From the NCBI RefSeq assembly GCF_015595035.1, contig NZ_JADNRN010000002.1, positions 62,001 through 126,000 on the forward strand: a stretch of DNA of 64,000 nucleotides, given 5' to 3'. Made by a program: the position numbers and the translations under genes. Positions 1-10,536 of the stretch are shown piece after piece (the stretch's first letter is position 1; every line of letters begins with the position of its first letter). The DNA comes from Marinibium conchae (lineage in GTDB: Bacteria; Pseudomonadota; Gammaproteobacteria; Enterobacterales; Alteromonadaceae). The notes under the pieces were generated by a model. That model was not told where the DNA came from and did no database searches. It saw only the letters and a program-made list of their open reading frames with translations.

Positions 1-2143
1 CAAGTTGTGAAGGGGCGATATTGTATTTTTCAGTAATCGCTAGCAACTCTGCAACAAAATCGCCAGAGTCGAACTGCTGTGCACTCACATTGATACCCAC
101 GCGACCCTGAGGGCTAAACCCATCGGTACGCCAAGAGGCTAATTGCTGGCAAACTTCCTCAATACACCAAAACCCTAATTGGTCAATAAGCCCACAGGCT
201 TCCGCAATTGGAATAAACTCCAAGGGTGGTATGACGCCCAATTCTGGGTGCGTCCAGCGTGATAAGGCCTCAGCACCAATCATTTGGCCTTTGAGGTTTA
301 CTTTAGGCTGGTAAACCAGAAACATTGCATCGCTATTCTTGGCCTCAAGTTCATTTCGTAATTCTTTTTCGATGTGTTTTTGACGATTAATGCTTTCTAT
401 CATTTGTGAATCGAAAGTTTGAAGGCGGTTTTTACCTTTTATCTTGGCTTGCGATAATGCAAATTCCGCACAGCGCATTGCGTCCATATCGGTGGGCACC
501 TGCGAAGGGTATATAACTGAGCCAGCACTGCAGCGAAGTCTGAATGTGCCTTTATTGGTTTTTATTTTCGCGCCAACAATCGATTTTAAGGCTTGCCAGT
601 GCATTTCTATGATGCCGTTAAGGTCTCGCGCACTGTCAACCGTCATAAAGGTAAATTCATCACCGCCAGTTCGCGCAATTATCTGTTGTTCACTCGCGTA
701 GTTTGCTAGTCGTCGAGCAATAGTCTTAAGTACTTCGTCTGCGCCATCAAACCCAATTTTACGATTAAGATCTGCGAAGCCATCAATATCGAACTTAATC
801 AAAATGACCGACTCATTACTTTGGGCTATCTCACGCTCATGCCCTTTCAGCACTTTGTTAAGTTGAAAAAGGTTAGGCAGTTTTGTTTGATAATCGACGT
901 ATGCAATGTTCTCAAGTTCTTTTACTAGTAATTCTTGTGCATATTCTGCTGCCAAGCGTGATGCACATACTTTTACGATATTGAGAAAACTATCATCGGG
1001 CGTTGAGGGATTCGTGAAGTATAGCGACATGACACCAACAGGCTCGCCAGGCTTCGTGAACATGGGCACACTGATCATCGCTTGCGCTCTAATATTTTGA
1101 TAAAACTCCGATTCTGGATAATTGTCCATCAAGCCACTGGTGACGATATGGGTATCGTTTGGATCCCTAAAGTCTTTTGGAATGTTATCTCGCGAAAAAC
1201 TAATGGTATCGAGTATGCGCTGGCGGTGAATCGCAACAGCTGTTTTCACTTTGTTGTTTTCTGCAGGGCCATCGTAAACCAATATAATACCTGTGCTAGC
1301 CCCGCTAGCTTCCTGCATTTTTGATATGACGGCGGTGAGATAGTCGTCGCTAGTCATATCCGGTGTTCGCGTAGCGATGCTTACTAAAATGTTCTCGAGC
1401 GTAGCAGTTCTATATGAAAGCGTATCAAAATCATGATTTTTTTGAATAACTAAATTTGAATAACCAAGGCAACAAACAATATTTAAAAAAGTGAAAGACA
1501 AACCACCTAGTAATACGGTTTCGTATACGCCTTTTTGAGTAAGTACCGACATGACTATGGCAAACACTTGCAGTAATAACGACACTGCCAACATATTCCA
1601 AATGGCACTTGGTAGCTTGCCTCTACTTCGCGCCAGCCAGAAAACAAACTGCATCAAAACGACAAAGGAAATCACATAAAACAGCAAGGCCCCAGCACTC
1701 ATTTCGCCAGCTAAACGATATACAGTTTCATCACCAAAGACAGTATACCCAATCAGGTCAGGTGCTTGAGTAGCGGTAAAGCGGCCGCTGTAGGGGGCGA
1801 TAAGGTTATGAACAAATAGCACCAACACAAGAGGACACACGGTGTAAACGTAATATTTGATATTGCTTGCGCCACACCAAAAAGCAAATATTAAAAAATA
1901 GGGTGTGATAACAAGGTAGAGGAGGCTCGTTTGGATTTTTAACCACAATATAGAAGAAGCAAAATCACTTGATAAATGATATTGCCAGGTGCTGTATTGA
2001 AAAAAGCAAACAAGAAAACAAAAGGCAATCACGACAGCGAATTGTCGCCCAGCGTTATCTCTTTTAAGAAATATAATAAATAGCGCGCACATTATATTCA
2101 CACCTACCAAGGATGCGAAAATAAGCGCTACAAAATCATGCAT
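1..2143 (-). CDS. Membrane GAF-GGDEF-EAL c-di-GMP protein (3' end outside window)
   Basis: I translated the minus strand from the ATG at 2143; the frame stays open for 714 codons to the left edge, so the C-terminus is missing. About seven hydrophobic segments fill residues 1-240, followed by a GAF-like region (about 255-400), a GGDEF domain with an intact ARTGGDEF motif and an EAL domain with intact EALSRW and NVSAQQF motifs. The residues five before GGDEF read SEQQ, so the RxxD product-inhibition site is absent. Known of the families: GGDEF domains make cyclic di-GMP and EAL domains degrade it. The rest of the EAL active site lies outside the window, so net activity cannot be judged. The likely role is membrane sensing coupled to c-di-GMP turnover. 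It ends 38 bases downstream of ubiK, on the same strand. Confidence 0.9.
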   Translation of the reverse strand, partial: MHDFVALIFASLVGVNIMCALFIIFLKRDNAGRQFAVVIAFCFLVCFFQYSTWQYHLSSDFASSILWLKIQTSLLYLVITPYFLIFAFWCGASNIKYYVYTVCPLVLVLFVHNLIAPYSGRFTATQAPDLIGYTVFGDETVYRLAGEMSAGALLFYVISFVVLMQFVFWLARSRGKLPSAIWNMLAVSLLLQVFAIVMSVLTQKGVYETVLLGGLSFTFLNIVCCLGYSNLVIQKNHDFDTLSYRTATLENILVSIATRTPDMTSDDYLTAVISKMQEASGASTGIILVYDGPAENNKVKTAVAIHRQRILDTISFSRDNIPKDFRDPNDTHIVTSGLMDNYPESEFYQNIRAQAMISVPMFTKPGEPVGVMSLYFTNPSTPDDSFLNIVKVCASRLAAEYAQELLVKELENIAYVDYQTKLPNLFQLNKVLKGHEREIAQSNESVILIKFDIDGFADLNRKIGFDGADEVLKTIARRLANYASEQQIIARTGGDEFTFMTVDSARDLNGIIEMHWQALKSIVGAKIKTNKGTFRLRCSAGSVIYPSQVPTDMDAMRCAEFALSQAKIKGKNRLQTFDSQMIESINRQKHIEKELRNELEAKNSDAMFLVYQPKVNLKGQMIGAEALSRWTHPELGVIPPLEFIPIAEACGLIDQLGFWCIEEVCQQLASWRTDGFSPQGRVGINVSAQQFDSGDFVAELLAITEKYNIAPSQL

Positions 2144-2181
2144 TCAAACCCTTAACTCATATTCGATAATCGGTCACGCCC

Positions 2182-2433
2182 TTAACTTTTATCGGCAGGT
2201 TTTTCTAATTCAGCAATCCTTGTTTCCAATGCTTCTAATTTCTCTCTAGTACGGATTAATACCTGGCTCTGCACGTCGAATTCTTCGCGAGTCACCAAAT
2301 CGAGCTTCGATAATTGTGATTGCAGTACTTGCTTCACGCGGCTCTCGGCTTCACCGGCCATATTTTTAACGCCGGGAGGAATAGCGTCACTAATATTTTT
2401 GGCAATTTCTTCTAATTTTTTAGGATCAAGCAT
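2182..2433 (-). CDS. ubiK: Ubiquinone biosynthesis accessory factor UbiK
   Basis: This 83-residue protein has the family's usual size and layout: an amphipathic N-terminus beginning MLDPKKLEEIAKNI, a central segment, and a C-terminal coiled coil (VLIRTREKLEALETRIAELE). This is the BMFP/DUF526 (YqiC) family. Known of the family: UbiK binds UbiJ and helps the soluble Ubi complex handle the lipid intermediates of aerobic ubiquinone synthesis. It is encoded divergently from rep with about 265 bases between the start codons, and lies upstream of the GGDEF/EAL gene on the same strand. Confidence 0.9.
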   Translation of the reverse strand: MLDPKKLEEIAKNISDAIPPGVKNMAGEAESRVKQVLQSQLSKLDLVTREEFDVQSQVLIRTREKLEALETRIAELEKPADKS

Positions 2434-2698
2434 CTTTCAACCTTATAATGTGGGGATTACATATCGCTGTTTACGTAATGATAGTGTAGCAATAATACAG
2501 TGATAGTTTAGCTCGATTTTGGAAAGAAAAAAGGCTTATCTGTTCACCATTTGTTATAATTCGTTGCTGGCTTGCATGCTACCCTTACGAGGTAAGGATG
2601 TATTTCACAGTTTCAACAATAAGCTTTGGAGCTGCTCGTGCAATTCATGCAAGCCGTCACTTTCCCATACACGTCTAGTTAGACAAAGGTTAACAACA

Positions 2699-4705
2699 AT
2701 GCGTTTAAATGATGCTCAACAAGAAGCTGTTGAATATGTTTCTGGGCCTTGCTTGGTATTAGCTGGGGCAGGCAGCGGTAAAACTCGAGTTATAACAAAC
2801 AAAATTGCATATTTGGTTCGTGAGTGTGGCTACAAAGCTAGGCAAATTGCGGCGGTCACTTTTACCAATAAAGCTGCTCGGGAAATGAAGGAGCGTGTAG
2901 CGCAAACTTTGGGCAAAGCGGAAGCACGAGGTTTAAAAGTTTCTACCTTTCATACGCTAGGTTTAAGCATTATTAAAAAGCACGTGAGTCAGCTAGGCTA
3001 CAAAGCCGGTTTTTCCTTATTTGACGACAAAGACACCTTAAGCCTATTGCGTGATCTCACCGAGGCTGAATATGACGCCGATAAGGAGCTTTTATCGGCT
3101 CTACAGAGCGCAATTTCTAATTGGAAAAACGATTTAATCATGCCCGAGGCTGCGTTAAAAATGGCTAAGGGAGAGCCACAAGTTGAACATGCGAAATACT
3201 ACGCACAATATGCATCACATCTAAAAGCCTACAATGCTTTGGACTTTGATGATCTAATTCTGCTACCTACCTTACTATTAAAAACCAACGAACTTGTGCG
3301 CACGAAGTGGCAAAGCATGTTGAAGTACTTATTGGTAGATGAATATCAAGACACTAACACGAGTCAATATGAACTGGTGCGACTATTAGTAGGGCAGCGA
3401 GCAAGGTTCACGGTGGTCGGTGACGACGACCAGTCTATTTATTCGTGGCGCGGCGCTCGCCCACAAAATCTGGTGCTATTACAAAAAGATTTTCCCAGCC
3501 TAAAGCTGATAAAGCTTGAGCAAAACTATCGCTCGTCAGGCCGAATATTGCACACCGCAAATATTCTAATTCAGAATAACCCTCATGTTTACGATAAACG
3601 CCTATTCAGTGAGTTGGCTTATGGTGAGCAACTAAAAGTGGTGGTGGCGAAAAATGAAGAGCAGGAAGCGGAAAAGGTGGTTGCAGAACTAATGGCGCAT
3701 CGCTTCATGAACAATACCGGTTATGGTGACTACGCAATCTTGTATCGGGGTAATCATCAGTCAAGGTTGTTTGAGAAAGTGCTGATGACAAATCGTATCC
3801 CTTACAAAATCAGTGGCGGGACTTCGTTTTTCGGTCGCACAGAAGTAAAGGATGTAATGGCCTATCTTCGTTTATTAGTGAATCAAGACGACGACAACGC
3901 CTTACTTCGCGTAATCAACACTCCTAGCCGAGGTATTGGGCGCGCTACTCTAGAGAAAATAGGACACTTCGCTAATGCCAATAAAATTAACCTGTTTGAA
4001 GCATGTTGTCACGATGGCCTAAAAAGTATACTTGGAGTGAACGCTTACCAATCTGTTAGCACCTTTTCTCGCTGGGTTGTAGAGGCGGCCGATAATGTCC
4101 AGCGCGGGGATACTATTGGTGTGTTACGCGATTTCATAAAAGCAATGGCTTATGAGGAGTGGCTCTATGAACAGAATGCTAGTCCAAAGGCAGCTGAAAT
4201 GGCGATGGCGAACGTAAGTACGTTGTTTGGTTGGATAAATGACATGCTCAAAGGAGACGAACTTGAGCAAGCAATGAGTTTACTTGAAGTAGTGAATAGA
4301 CTTATTTTGCGCGATATGATGGAACGAGGTGAAGATGATGATGAGGCCGATCAAGTACAACTGATGACTTTACACGCGTCGAAAGGCTTAGAGTTTCCAT
4401 TTGTTTTTATGGTAGGGATGGAAGAAGGACTGCTGCCTCATCAATCGAGCATTGATGAGGATAATATTGACGAGGAACGACGCCTTGCTTACGTAGGTAT
4501 TACGAGAGCACAAAGTGAATTAACCTTCAGCATTGCGCGAGAACGTCGACAATTTGGTGAGATTATTCAACCTGAGCCTTCTCGTTTTCTATATGAACTC
4601 CCTCAAGATGATGTTCATTGGGAGTTTCAAAAAAAGAAACCAACAGCCGACGAGCGCAAAGCGAAAGGCGCAAAAGGGATCGCGAATTTGCGAGGCCTAT
4701 TATAG
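2699..4705 (+). CDS. rep: ATP-dependent DNA helicase Rep (SF1A)
   Basis: A 668-residue UvrD/Rep-type 3'-5' helicase. Visible motifs in order are Walker A AGAGSGKT (residues 22-29), Walker [40 protein letters not shown] and the motif VI block [12 protein letters not shown]. Length and motif order fit Rep (E. coli Rep is 673 residues). The frame stays open upstream to 2519, but those 60 residues look unlike helicase. The ATG at 2699, with AAAGGT 8-10 bases upstream, starts with the typical [11 protein letters not shown]. Known role: an accessory replicative helicase that clears proteins ahead of forks. It is divergent from ubiK; the next gene is a separate Sel1 protein. Confidence 0.93.
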   Translation: MRLNDAQQEAVEYVSGPCLVLAGAGSGKTRVITNKIAYLVRECGYKARQIAAVTFTNKAAREMKERVAQTLGKAEARGLKVSTFHTLGLSIIKKHVSQLGYKAGFSLFDDKDTLSLLRDLTEAEYDADKELLSALQSAISNWKNDLIMPEAALKMAKGEPQVEHAKYYAQYASHLKAYNALDFDDLILLPTLLLKTNELVRTKWQSMLKYLLVDEYQDTNTSQYELVRLLVGQRARFTVVGDDDQSIYSWRGARPQNLVLLQKDFPSLKLIKLEQNYRSSGRILHTANILIQNNPHVYDKRLFSELAYGEQLKVVVAKNEEQEAEKVVAELMAHRFMNNTGYGDYAILYRGNHQSRLFEKVLMTNRIPYKISGGTSFFGRTEVKDVMAYLRLLVNQDDDNALLRVINTPSRGIGRATLEKIGHFANANKINLFEACCHDGLKSILGVNAYQSVSTFSRWVVEAADNVQRGDTIGVLRDFIKAMAYEEWLYEQNASPKAAEMAMANVSTLFGWINDMLKGDELEQAMSLLEVVNRLILRDMMERGEDDDEADQVQLMTLHASKGLEFPFVFMVGMEEGLLPHQSSIDEDNIDEERRLAYVGITRAQSELTFSIARERRQFGEIIQPEPSRFLYELPQDDVHWEFQKKKPTADERKAKGAKGIANLRGLL

Positions 4706-4864
4706 CTTGCGTCATATGAGCAAAGTGAACAAAAATTTGCCAAATATCTCCCATCTCGCTAGTCTGTTGATAGTCAACCAGTGCGAGTGTGCATAAATGT
4801 GCGCTTTGTGCTGAATATGAATTTTCGTCTGTTTCAGTCGAAAAGCAAGACAATGGAGCATGTT

Positions 4865-5683
4865 ATGAAGAAAGTGATTGCAACACTCATTATGTCGGCG
4901 ATTTTTTTATCGCCAACATCGGTAAATGCAGCCAAGCTCGAACCATGTATGGAAGAGCAATGCGTTAAGTATTTTAAAAACTTTCAAAGAGCTGCGAAGT
5001 ATGGCCACGCAAAGGCAAATGTCATTCTCGGGAATTTTTATTATTACGGTTATGGTGTTGAAGCTAACCCTAGAAATGCGCTGACCTATTTCAAGAAAGC
5101 AGCTCGCAAAAAGAATACCGCAGCACAATACATGGCCGGATTGTTATATGTGAGCGACTTCGACTTTCGTGATATCGAGGACGGCGTGGAATATCTTGAA
5201 AAAGCCGCTAAAAAAGATCATAAAAGCGCCATTTTCATGTTGGGTGTGATTCATCTGACTGATGAGTATGGTTTAAAAGACAAAGAAAAAGCCGATACCT
5301 TTCTGTCTCTGGCCTATGAAAAACGCCACCCAAACATGCCAGAAATTATCGAGCATATTACTAAGTCTGTAGAAATTAATTCATCTAATTTTCCAAAGCT
5401 TTCAGCACAGGTTGCGAGTGCGCCGATGCTGGTGAATGCTGACGGTAGACGCGACTGGCCGGCTGATGAGGTGGAGCGCATTGAAGTAAGAGGCCCATCG
5501 CTGACGAGCTTATTAAACAGTGAGTTGCTTGCAATGCGCAAGCCTGTTAAGTCATTAGGTACACGATTTAAGGGTAAGAGTTGTGCGGAACGCATTGGTT
5601 GTCAAAGCACCTCTGCCGACAAGCTCGATGACTTTTCAAGCTTGGTACTTATACCGAACGGTTTTGGGATAGTATCGCGATAA
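4865..5683 (+). CDS. Secreted Sel1/TPR-like repeat protein
   Basis: The ATG at 4865 has a GGAG ribosome site and gives 272 residues starting with a signal peptide (MKKVIATLIMSAIFLSPTSV, cleavage probably after VNA). Residues about 35-170 hold three or four Sel1-like helical repeats (for example AAKYGHAKANVILGNFYYYG and NALTYFKKAARKKNTAAQYM). The C-terminal 90 residues carry no domain I recognise. The frame is open upstream to 4781, but starting there would place the signal peptide internally. Sel1 repeats are protein-protein scaffolds, so a periplasmic or surface scaffold is the likely role. It converges on the GGDEF/EAL gene across a hairpin. Confidence 0.75.
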   Translation: MKKVIATLIMSAIFLSPTSVNAAKLEPCMEEQCVKYFKNFQRAAKYGHAKANVILGNFYYYGYGVEANPRNALTYFKKAARKKNTAAQYMAGLLYVSDFDFRDIEDGVEYLEKAAKKDHKSAIFMLGVIHLTDEYGLKDKEKADTFLSLAYEKRHPNMPEIIEHITKSVEINSSNFPKLSAQVASAPMLVNADGRRDWPADEVERIEVRGPSLTSLLNSELLAMRKPVKSLGTRFKGKSCAERIGCQSTSADKLDDFSSLVLIPNGFGIVSR

Positions 5684-5694
5684 TAGGCAATTCT

Positions 5695-5718
5695 GCCCCC
5701 ACATTGCTGTTTGGGGGC
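5695..5718. terminator. Hairpin between convergent genes
   Basis: A perfect 7-bp stem (GCCCCCA at 5695-5701, TGGGGGC at 5712-5718) with a 10-base loop sits between the stop of the Sel1 gene and the stop of the convergent GGDEF/EAL gene. There is no strong T-run on either side, so the call as a bidirectional terminator rests on position and stem strength. Confidence 0.5.
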
Positions 5719-8342
5719 TATTCTGAATCTTGCCCTACAGTTAAGTCATCAACAAAATCCAACAATATGGTATTGCCAAGAATGCTGCCTTGCCCGTATT
5801 CGCAGCCCAGCCCTAGTAGCCCATCTAGCTTACCTTTACTTGATACACCTTCGGCGATAACCGTGAGCTTCAGCTTCTCAGCGATTAAAATCACGGACTC
5901 AATGAAACGCAGGTTCTTTTCAGACCGCGTAAAAGATTGAATAAAACGTTCATCAATCTTAATGTAGTCGAAGGGATAAGAAAAAAGATAGTTGAGAGAA
6001 GCGCTACCACTGCCGAAGTTATCCAGTATCAAACCAAAGCCTGCGCGCTTTATTTTCTTAACGGCTGGCAGTATGAACTGTCCGCGATTGTTTAGTGCAC
6101 TCTCAGTAAACTCTAAGAGCAGTTTTTCAGGCTCAAAATTGGCATGTTTTACCTGTTCTATGACTTCTTTGATAAGGTCGCGTTGCATGAGGTGTTCAAC
6201 CGACAGGCTTACCCCGATTTTTTGATGTGAGTATTCGGGGTCACTTTGCCATTGTGACAATAAACCAATCGCGCCATCAAGTATGAACTGATTTATTTCT
6301 AAGGTTAACCCACATTGTTCGGCAATCTGCCAGAACTGTTCGCGACTAATATTACCGAAAGTTGGGTTATGCCATTGCAGAGTGCATTCATAGTAGAGAA
6401 CGCTTCCGTCGCTTAACGACATCACCGGTTGTAATACACAGTCAAAGTTCTTTATTTTTAGGGCTTTTCTAAACTCGGTCTCTAGCTGAATATCTTCAAG
6501 CAGCTTTTCGCGCATACTTTTATCGAAGGTAATAAAACGTCCACGACCTAAACTCTTTGCTTGGTACATCGCTGCATCAGCGTCTCGTAACACCTCTTCA
6601 GCAGAAAAATAGGTGCTATTTAAATGGGCAATACCAATACTTGCGCCGCTATACATTTCCTTACCATTCAACATAAAGGGCTGAGCAACAGAGGCGATGA
6701 CACGAGAAGCGACTTCTTCCACTGCTTTAACGTCGTCAAAATTGTCGAGTAAGACTACAAATTCGTCTCCACCCAAGCGTGCCAAGAGATCGTGACCGCG
6801 CTTGCAAGTGGCAATGCGTTGAGCTACTTCTACTAAAAAATCATCGCCTGCATGGTGGCCTAGGGTATCGTTAATCACTTTGAAGCGGTCTAAGTCAATA
6901 AACAACACGGCGAAGTGATTTTCGGGGTGGCGTTTCTTATTAGCGATAGCCAACTCTAATCGACTATTAAACATAACTCGATTAGGAAGATCGGTGAGTG
7001 CGTCGTGATGTGCATCATGAATCAGTTTTAACTCGATCTCTTTACGTTGGTCAATTTGGCGCTTTAGGTATTCATTGGTTTTGTTTAACTCTTCAGTTCT
7101 TTCTTGCACTTTTTCAGCAAGTTGCAAATTGTATTCTTTCAGAGCTTCTGCAGATCTGCGCCTTTCCATGGCTACAGCGATATGATGTGATACGAAACGG
7201 AGTATTTCTAAGTCTTTTTGTGTGTAGTCTTCAGCGTTACCGTAAGTTTGTACAGCAATAACACCTTGCACTTCGCCGTCGATAACCAGCGGCGAGCCTA
7301 ACCACGAGTTATTACGGTGCAACATATTCTGCGCGATAGTAACGTCAACTTCACCTTCTTCAACCAAGGCCAATATGCGGCTGTTGTCGATAAGGGATGC
7401 CTCACCTCGGCGAATGATATATTCAGTTAGGCCTAAACCTAGTGGTCGCTCTTCAACTGATTCGTGCAACTCATCACTAAAGTATGGAAAGTAAAGACTC
7501 TGCCTATCTTTGGTTAGCACTGCCACAAAGCAATTCGGTGCACTGATCAAACGTGCAAGAATGGCGTGGAGTTTCGAATAAAAGCGAGGCATGTCATCAT
7601 CAAGAGCCACTGATAACTCTGAAATTTCAAACAGAGCCGTTTGCAGAGACTCTATTTTTTGGCGCTCAAGAATTTCTTCTTGTAAATCTTCATTTATTGA
7701 GCGTAATTGCTTTGTGCGTTCGCGGATCGTTCTTTCGGTGATTTCCCGGTTTTTGACTCGGTCGACAGTAGTCACGATATGCTGAGAAATGAATGATAAT
7801 ACTTCGTAGTCGTCGGGGGTATATCGAACATCATCGTTGTAACTTTGCACAACCATTACGCCGATAACTTCGGAGCTGCGCTTTAACGGAACGCCTATCA
7901 AATCAACAGGTGGTGTGCCAAGCATCGCAATGCCGGTTTCTTCAAGTATTGAGTCTACGTTTTCCTTGGTCATTACCAAGCTAGTACCGCTTTTAAGAAT
8001 GTAGCCGGTAATACCGTCCATAATGCGTTCGTAAGGAATACGAGTGACTTCTTCTTCGTCAAGTTCGTCAACGAAATAGGCAAAATCAACGTGTTGGTCG
8101 TTGGTGTCGTAGAATGCGACATAGAAGTTGTCTGCGCTCATGAATTCGCTAACGATATCGTGAACGGCTTTGTAAAGACGATCAAGGTTGCTCACGGAGC
8201 TGGCAAGCTCTGAGATCTCAAAAAGCGCCTTCTGAACTTTTTCAGCGCGCTTATATTTTTCGGTGAGAGACTGAAGTTGCGGAATTAGTTCCCGCAACTC
8301 GGCTTCAGTTAGTTCGCCGATAACCTTGTTGTCATCGTTCAT
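5718..8342 (-). CDS. Double-GAF GGDEF protein with degenerate EAL domain
   Basis: An 874-residue soluble protein: a short coiled coil (about 10-45), GAF (about 45-200), a second coiled coil and GAF (about 230-400), GGDEF (about 450-610) and EAL (about 630-870). The GGDEF domain is intact (ARLGGDEFVVLL) and has the RxxD inhibition site (RGHD) exactly five residues before it. The EAL domain looks catalytically dead: EAL(L/V)RW is ECTLQW, the metal-binding Asn before the Ser-containing loop is Ser (SLSVEHL), DDFG is DNFG, and AEGVE is AEGVS. It is therefore probably a GAF-regulated diguanylate cyclase with a sensory or binding EAL. The start is the ATG at 8342, with AGGAAG nine bases upstream. 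A TTG at 8363 in the same frame lacks a good ribosome site. Confidence 0.9.
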   Translation of the reverse strand: MNDDNKVIGELTEAELRELIPQLQSLTEKYKRAEKVQKALFEISELASSVSNLDRLYKAVHDIVSEFMSADNFYVAFYDTNDQHVDFAYFVDELDEEEVTRIPYERIMDGITGYILKSGTSLVMTKENVDSILEETGIAMLGTPPVDLIGVPLKRSSEVIGVMVVQSYNDDVRYTPDDYEVLSFISQHIVTTVDRVKNREITERTIRERTKQLRSINEDLQEEILERQKIESLQTALFEISELSVALDDDMPRFYSKLHAILARLISAPNCFVAVLTKDRQSLYFPYFSDELHESVEERPLGLGLTEYIIRRGEASLIDNSRILALVEEGEVDVTIAQNMLHRNNSWLGSPLVIDGEVQGVIAVQTYGNAEDYTQKDLEILRFVSHHIAVAMERRRSAEALKEYNLQLAEKVQERTEELNKTNEYLKRQIDQRKEIELKLIHDAHHDALTDLPNRVMFNSRLELAIANKKRHPENHFAVLFIDLDRFKVINDTLGHHAGDDFLVEVAQRIATCKRGHDLLARLGGDEFVVLLDNFDDVKAVEEVASRVIASVAQPFMLNGKEMYSGASIGIAHLNSTYFSAEEVLRDADAAMYQAKSLGRGRFITFDKSMREKLLEDIQLETEFRKALKIKNFDCVLQPVMSLSDGSVLYYECTLQWHNPTFGNISREQFWQIAEQCGLTLEINQFILDGAIGLLSQWQSDPEYSHQKIGVSLSVEHLMQRDLIKEVIEQVKHANFEPEKLLLEFTESALNNRGQFILPAVKKIKRAGFGLILDNFGSGSASLNYLFSYPFDYIKIDERFIQSFTRSEKNLRFIESVILIAEKLKLTVIAEGVSSKGKLDGLLGLGCEYGQGSILGNTILLDFVDDLTVGQDSE

Positions 8343-8401
8343 TACATAAAACTTCCTACCCAAATACTACTCTTGAGGAAGGTGCCAAAAGGATTGTGGT
8401 T

Positions 8402-8797
8402 TTAGATACCTTCAATCATGTATTCAATGGCAACTTTAATGTCATCTTCGCTACAATCACCGCAGGTTCCCATGGCTGGCATAGCGTTAATACCGTTTAC
8501 GGCATTTTTCCAGACCTGATCAAATCCTTTTTCATCTAGACGAGGTTGCCAATCTGCAGCTACCTGTAGTTTCGGAGCACCTAAAACGCCAGAGGTATGA
8601 CATGCAACACATGCTGCATCATATATTTGTTTGCCAGTACGAGGACCAGCAGCTGCTGCGGGGGCCGCACCAGCAACGTGCACTTTACCAACGGGTTTGA
8701 TTCTATCGAGCAAATCTTGGTCAGTCGTTTCTTGCGCGTTTACGCTAACAAAAAAAATGGCTGAAACAATAAGACTGATTAGTACTTTGAATTTCAC
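8402..8797 (-). CDS. Monohaem cytochrome c (cytochrome c5-like)
   Basis: A 131-residue periplasmic cytochrome. It has a signal peptide (MKFKVLISLIVSAIFFVSVN, cleavage after NA), an Ala/Pro-rich linker, the haem attachment site CVACH, and an axial Met in MPAMGTC followed by CSEDD. This order is typical of the c5/c555-type class I cytochromes that carry electrons toward terminal oxidases. The start codon is GTG at 8797, with a strong AGGAG seven bases upstream; no ATG is available. It is a monocistronic unit just upstream of the GGDEF/EAL gene on the same strand, with a gap of about 60 bases. Confidence 0.88.
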   Translation of the reverse strand: MKFKVLISLIVSAIFFVSVNAQETTDQDLLDRIKPVGKVHVAGAAPAAAAGPRTGKQIYDAACVACHTSGVLGAPKLQVAADWQPRLDEKGFDQVWKNAVNGINAMPAMGTCGDCSEDDIKVAIEYMIEGI

Positions 8798-8974
8798 AAC
8801 GAACTCCTGCGTTTCTATTGATGCACAATTACCAGCGTAATTATAAACATAAGCACTGGCTACACAACTATTTGTTGATATTAACCCTTGTTTTGGCGTG
8901 CAATTACTCTTTACGCTTAGGATATCGGCCGAATTTGTGAGTATCTGATATTTTTTTGCTATTTTGGAACGCTA

Positions 8975-10285
8975 TTGCTTGCCTGTGGTTTTGTGTATGA
9001 TTTGCTAAACCTAGTATCTGAGAGACTCAATTTGCAGCAAAGCGTATCCAAAGACAGATTTATTCCCTTGCGTAAAACTGAGCTTATTAGCGCATGTTTA
9101 GAGCATGGCAATTTTCCTGAGCCAGAAAAGCTCAAATTCTCTTCTCTGTGCAAGTTGATTATGAGCACAGTGCATTTTGATTATCACCAACAGTTGGAGA
9201 TACTCAAAGATGCCTACGCTCCTTTTAACCCTAATGCCGACACTTTAACAGTGAGCACATTCACTGCTGAAGAGTTGAAGCAGCATCAGTCTACCTTTGC
9301 ACAAACCTTCGCAAGTATTTTAAATGCAGCTAATTTCGAAAAAGTTACCGAGCAGGACTTAGCTGAAGCATTGCAGGAAGAGTCTTTGTTCAAGGTACGT
9401 TTAGCCGTTGAGTTTGAGGATTTTGAGGAAGTTGTCTTTTATCGCCGTGGCGAATATGAGCGCAAGGAACGCGTTTCAACTTTTTGGGGTTTAAAGAAGC
9501 AAACTCTGAGTTTTACTAACTACGATAAAGTAACGGTTTACATCAAATTCAAAGACGCAGATTATTTTACAGCCCAAAAACGGTCAACTGAGCATTTTGA
9601 ACCTGGCTCAACCATTATCAAATTATTTCAAAACGTTCCTAAAGCTGATTTGGAGATGTTATTTCCCAACAGTGAAGTGCGGATGAGAACCTTGGATAAA
9701 GCTATTATTGGTGGTTCAGCCGTCATTGGTGCTACCGTAATGTTGGTGACTAAACTTGGCGCTTCATTATTGCTACTTACCGGGCTTCTAGCCTACTGGA
9801 TTGGTTTATCAGACAAAGAAGTCACAATTGGAACTCAAGAGCTAGTCGCGCTTGGTGCGGGTGCTGGCGTACTCGGTGGCTTTATTTTTAAAGAATGGAG
9901 TAAGTTCAAGAATCGTAAATTGAAATTTATGAAAGCCTTGGCCGACAACCTATACTTCAAAAATCTCGATAATAATGCTGGTGTGTTTCATCGTTTAGTT
10001 GATGCTGCAGAAGAAGAGGAATGCAAAGAAGCTATTTTGGCCTATTACATTTTACTTATGAATCAAGGTAGTCTGAGTAAGGCTGATGTTGACGCGAAAG
10101 TAGAAGAGTGGTTTGCCAAATACTTTCACTTCGAAATCGACTTTGAAATTGATGATGCGCTCGACAAATTGCTTCGCTTTGAGATTGTTACTGTCGAAAC
10201 GAAAAGCGCTGTGGACTATTACACTGCCGTGAGTTTGGATCAAGCCAAGACTAACTTGGATAAGAAATGGGACGCTTTGTTTTAG
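8975..10285 (+). CDS. DUF3754 (TMEM143-like) membrane protein
   Basis: A 436-residue protein with the DUF3754 opening block (DRFIPLRKTELI) near residue 27, a soluble domain to about 235, two or three hydrophobic segments (AVIGATVMLVTKLGASLLLL and LVALGAGAGVLGGFIF), then a helical C-terminal domain. Bacterial members and human TMEM143 share this fold family; no biochemical function is established. The only plausible start in frame is the TTG at 8975, preceded by GGAA; an in-frame stop at 8918-8920 bounds it and the first Met lies well inside the conserved region. It is flanked by the divergent cytochrome gene and by the LacI-type regulator. Confidence 0.75.
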   Translation: MLACGFVYDLLNLVSERLNLQQSVSKDRFIPLRKTELISACLEHGNFPEPEKLKFSSLCKLIMSTVHFDYHQQLEILKDAYAPFNPNADTLTVSTFTAEELKQHQSTFAQTFASILNAANFEKVTEQDLAEALQEESLFKVRLAVEFEDFEEVVFYRRGEYERKERVSTFWGLKKQTLSFTNYDKVTVYIKFKDADYFTAQKRSTEHFEPGSTIIKLFQNVPKADLEMLFPNSEVRMRTLDKAIIGGSAVIGATVMLVTKLGASLLLLTGLLAYWIGLSDKEVTIGTQELVALGAGAGVLGGFIFKEWSKFKNRKLKFMKALADNLYFKNLDNNAGVFHRLVDAAEEEECKEAILAYYILLMNQGSLSKADVDAKVEEWFAKYFHFEIDFEIDDALDKLLRFEIVTVETKSAVDYYTAVSLDQAKTNLDKKWDALF

Positions 10286-10536
10286 CTTTTACTATTAGAT
10301 ACGAACCATCTACTAGCCTCCGTTGCAGCAGTATTTTGGACTAAAGAGCTTTGCTACAGTAGTGAATACAGCCAAGCCATCGTGCTCATTATGCAACATA
10401 CCAAGGATACGAGAATCAACAATCTGGGTGAGTGATACTCTGCCGTCGATTTCCTATCGTTACTAAAAATTTAAGAGAAAACGAGCTTTCTTTAAGTTAT
10501 GATTTACTCATCTTAAGATTTTCTATTTTTGGGTTT

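Noticed and set aside
2519-2698. 60-residue N-terminal extension of Rep
   Set aside because: It does not look like helicase sequence, and a well-placed ATG with a ribosome site at 2699 gives the standard length.
8343-8363. TTG start seven codons earlier for the double-GAF protein
   Set aside because: The ATG at 8342 has a good AGGAAG site; the TTG does not.
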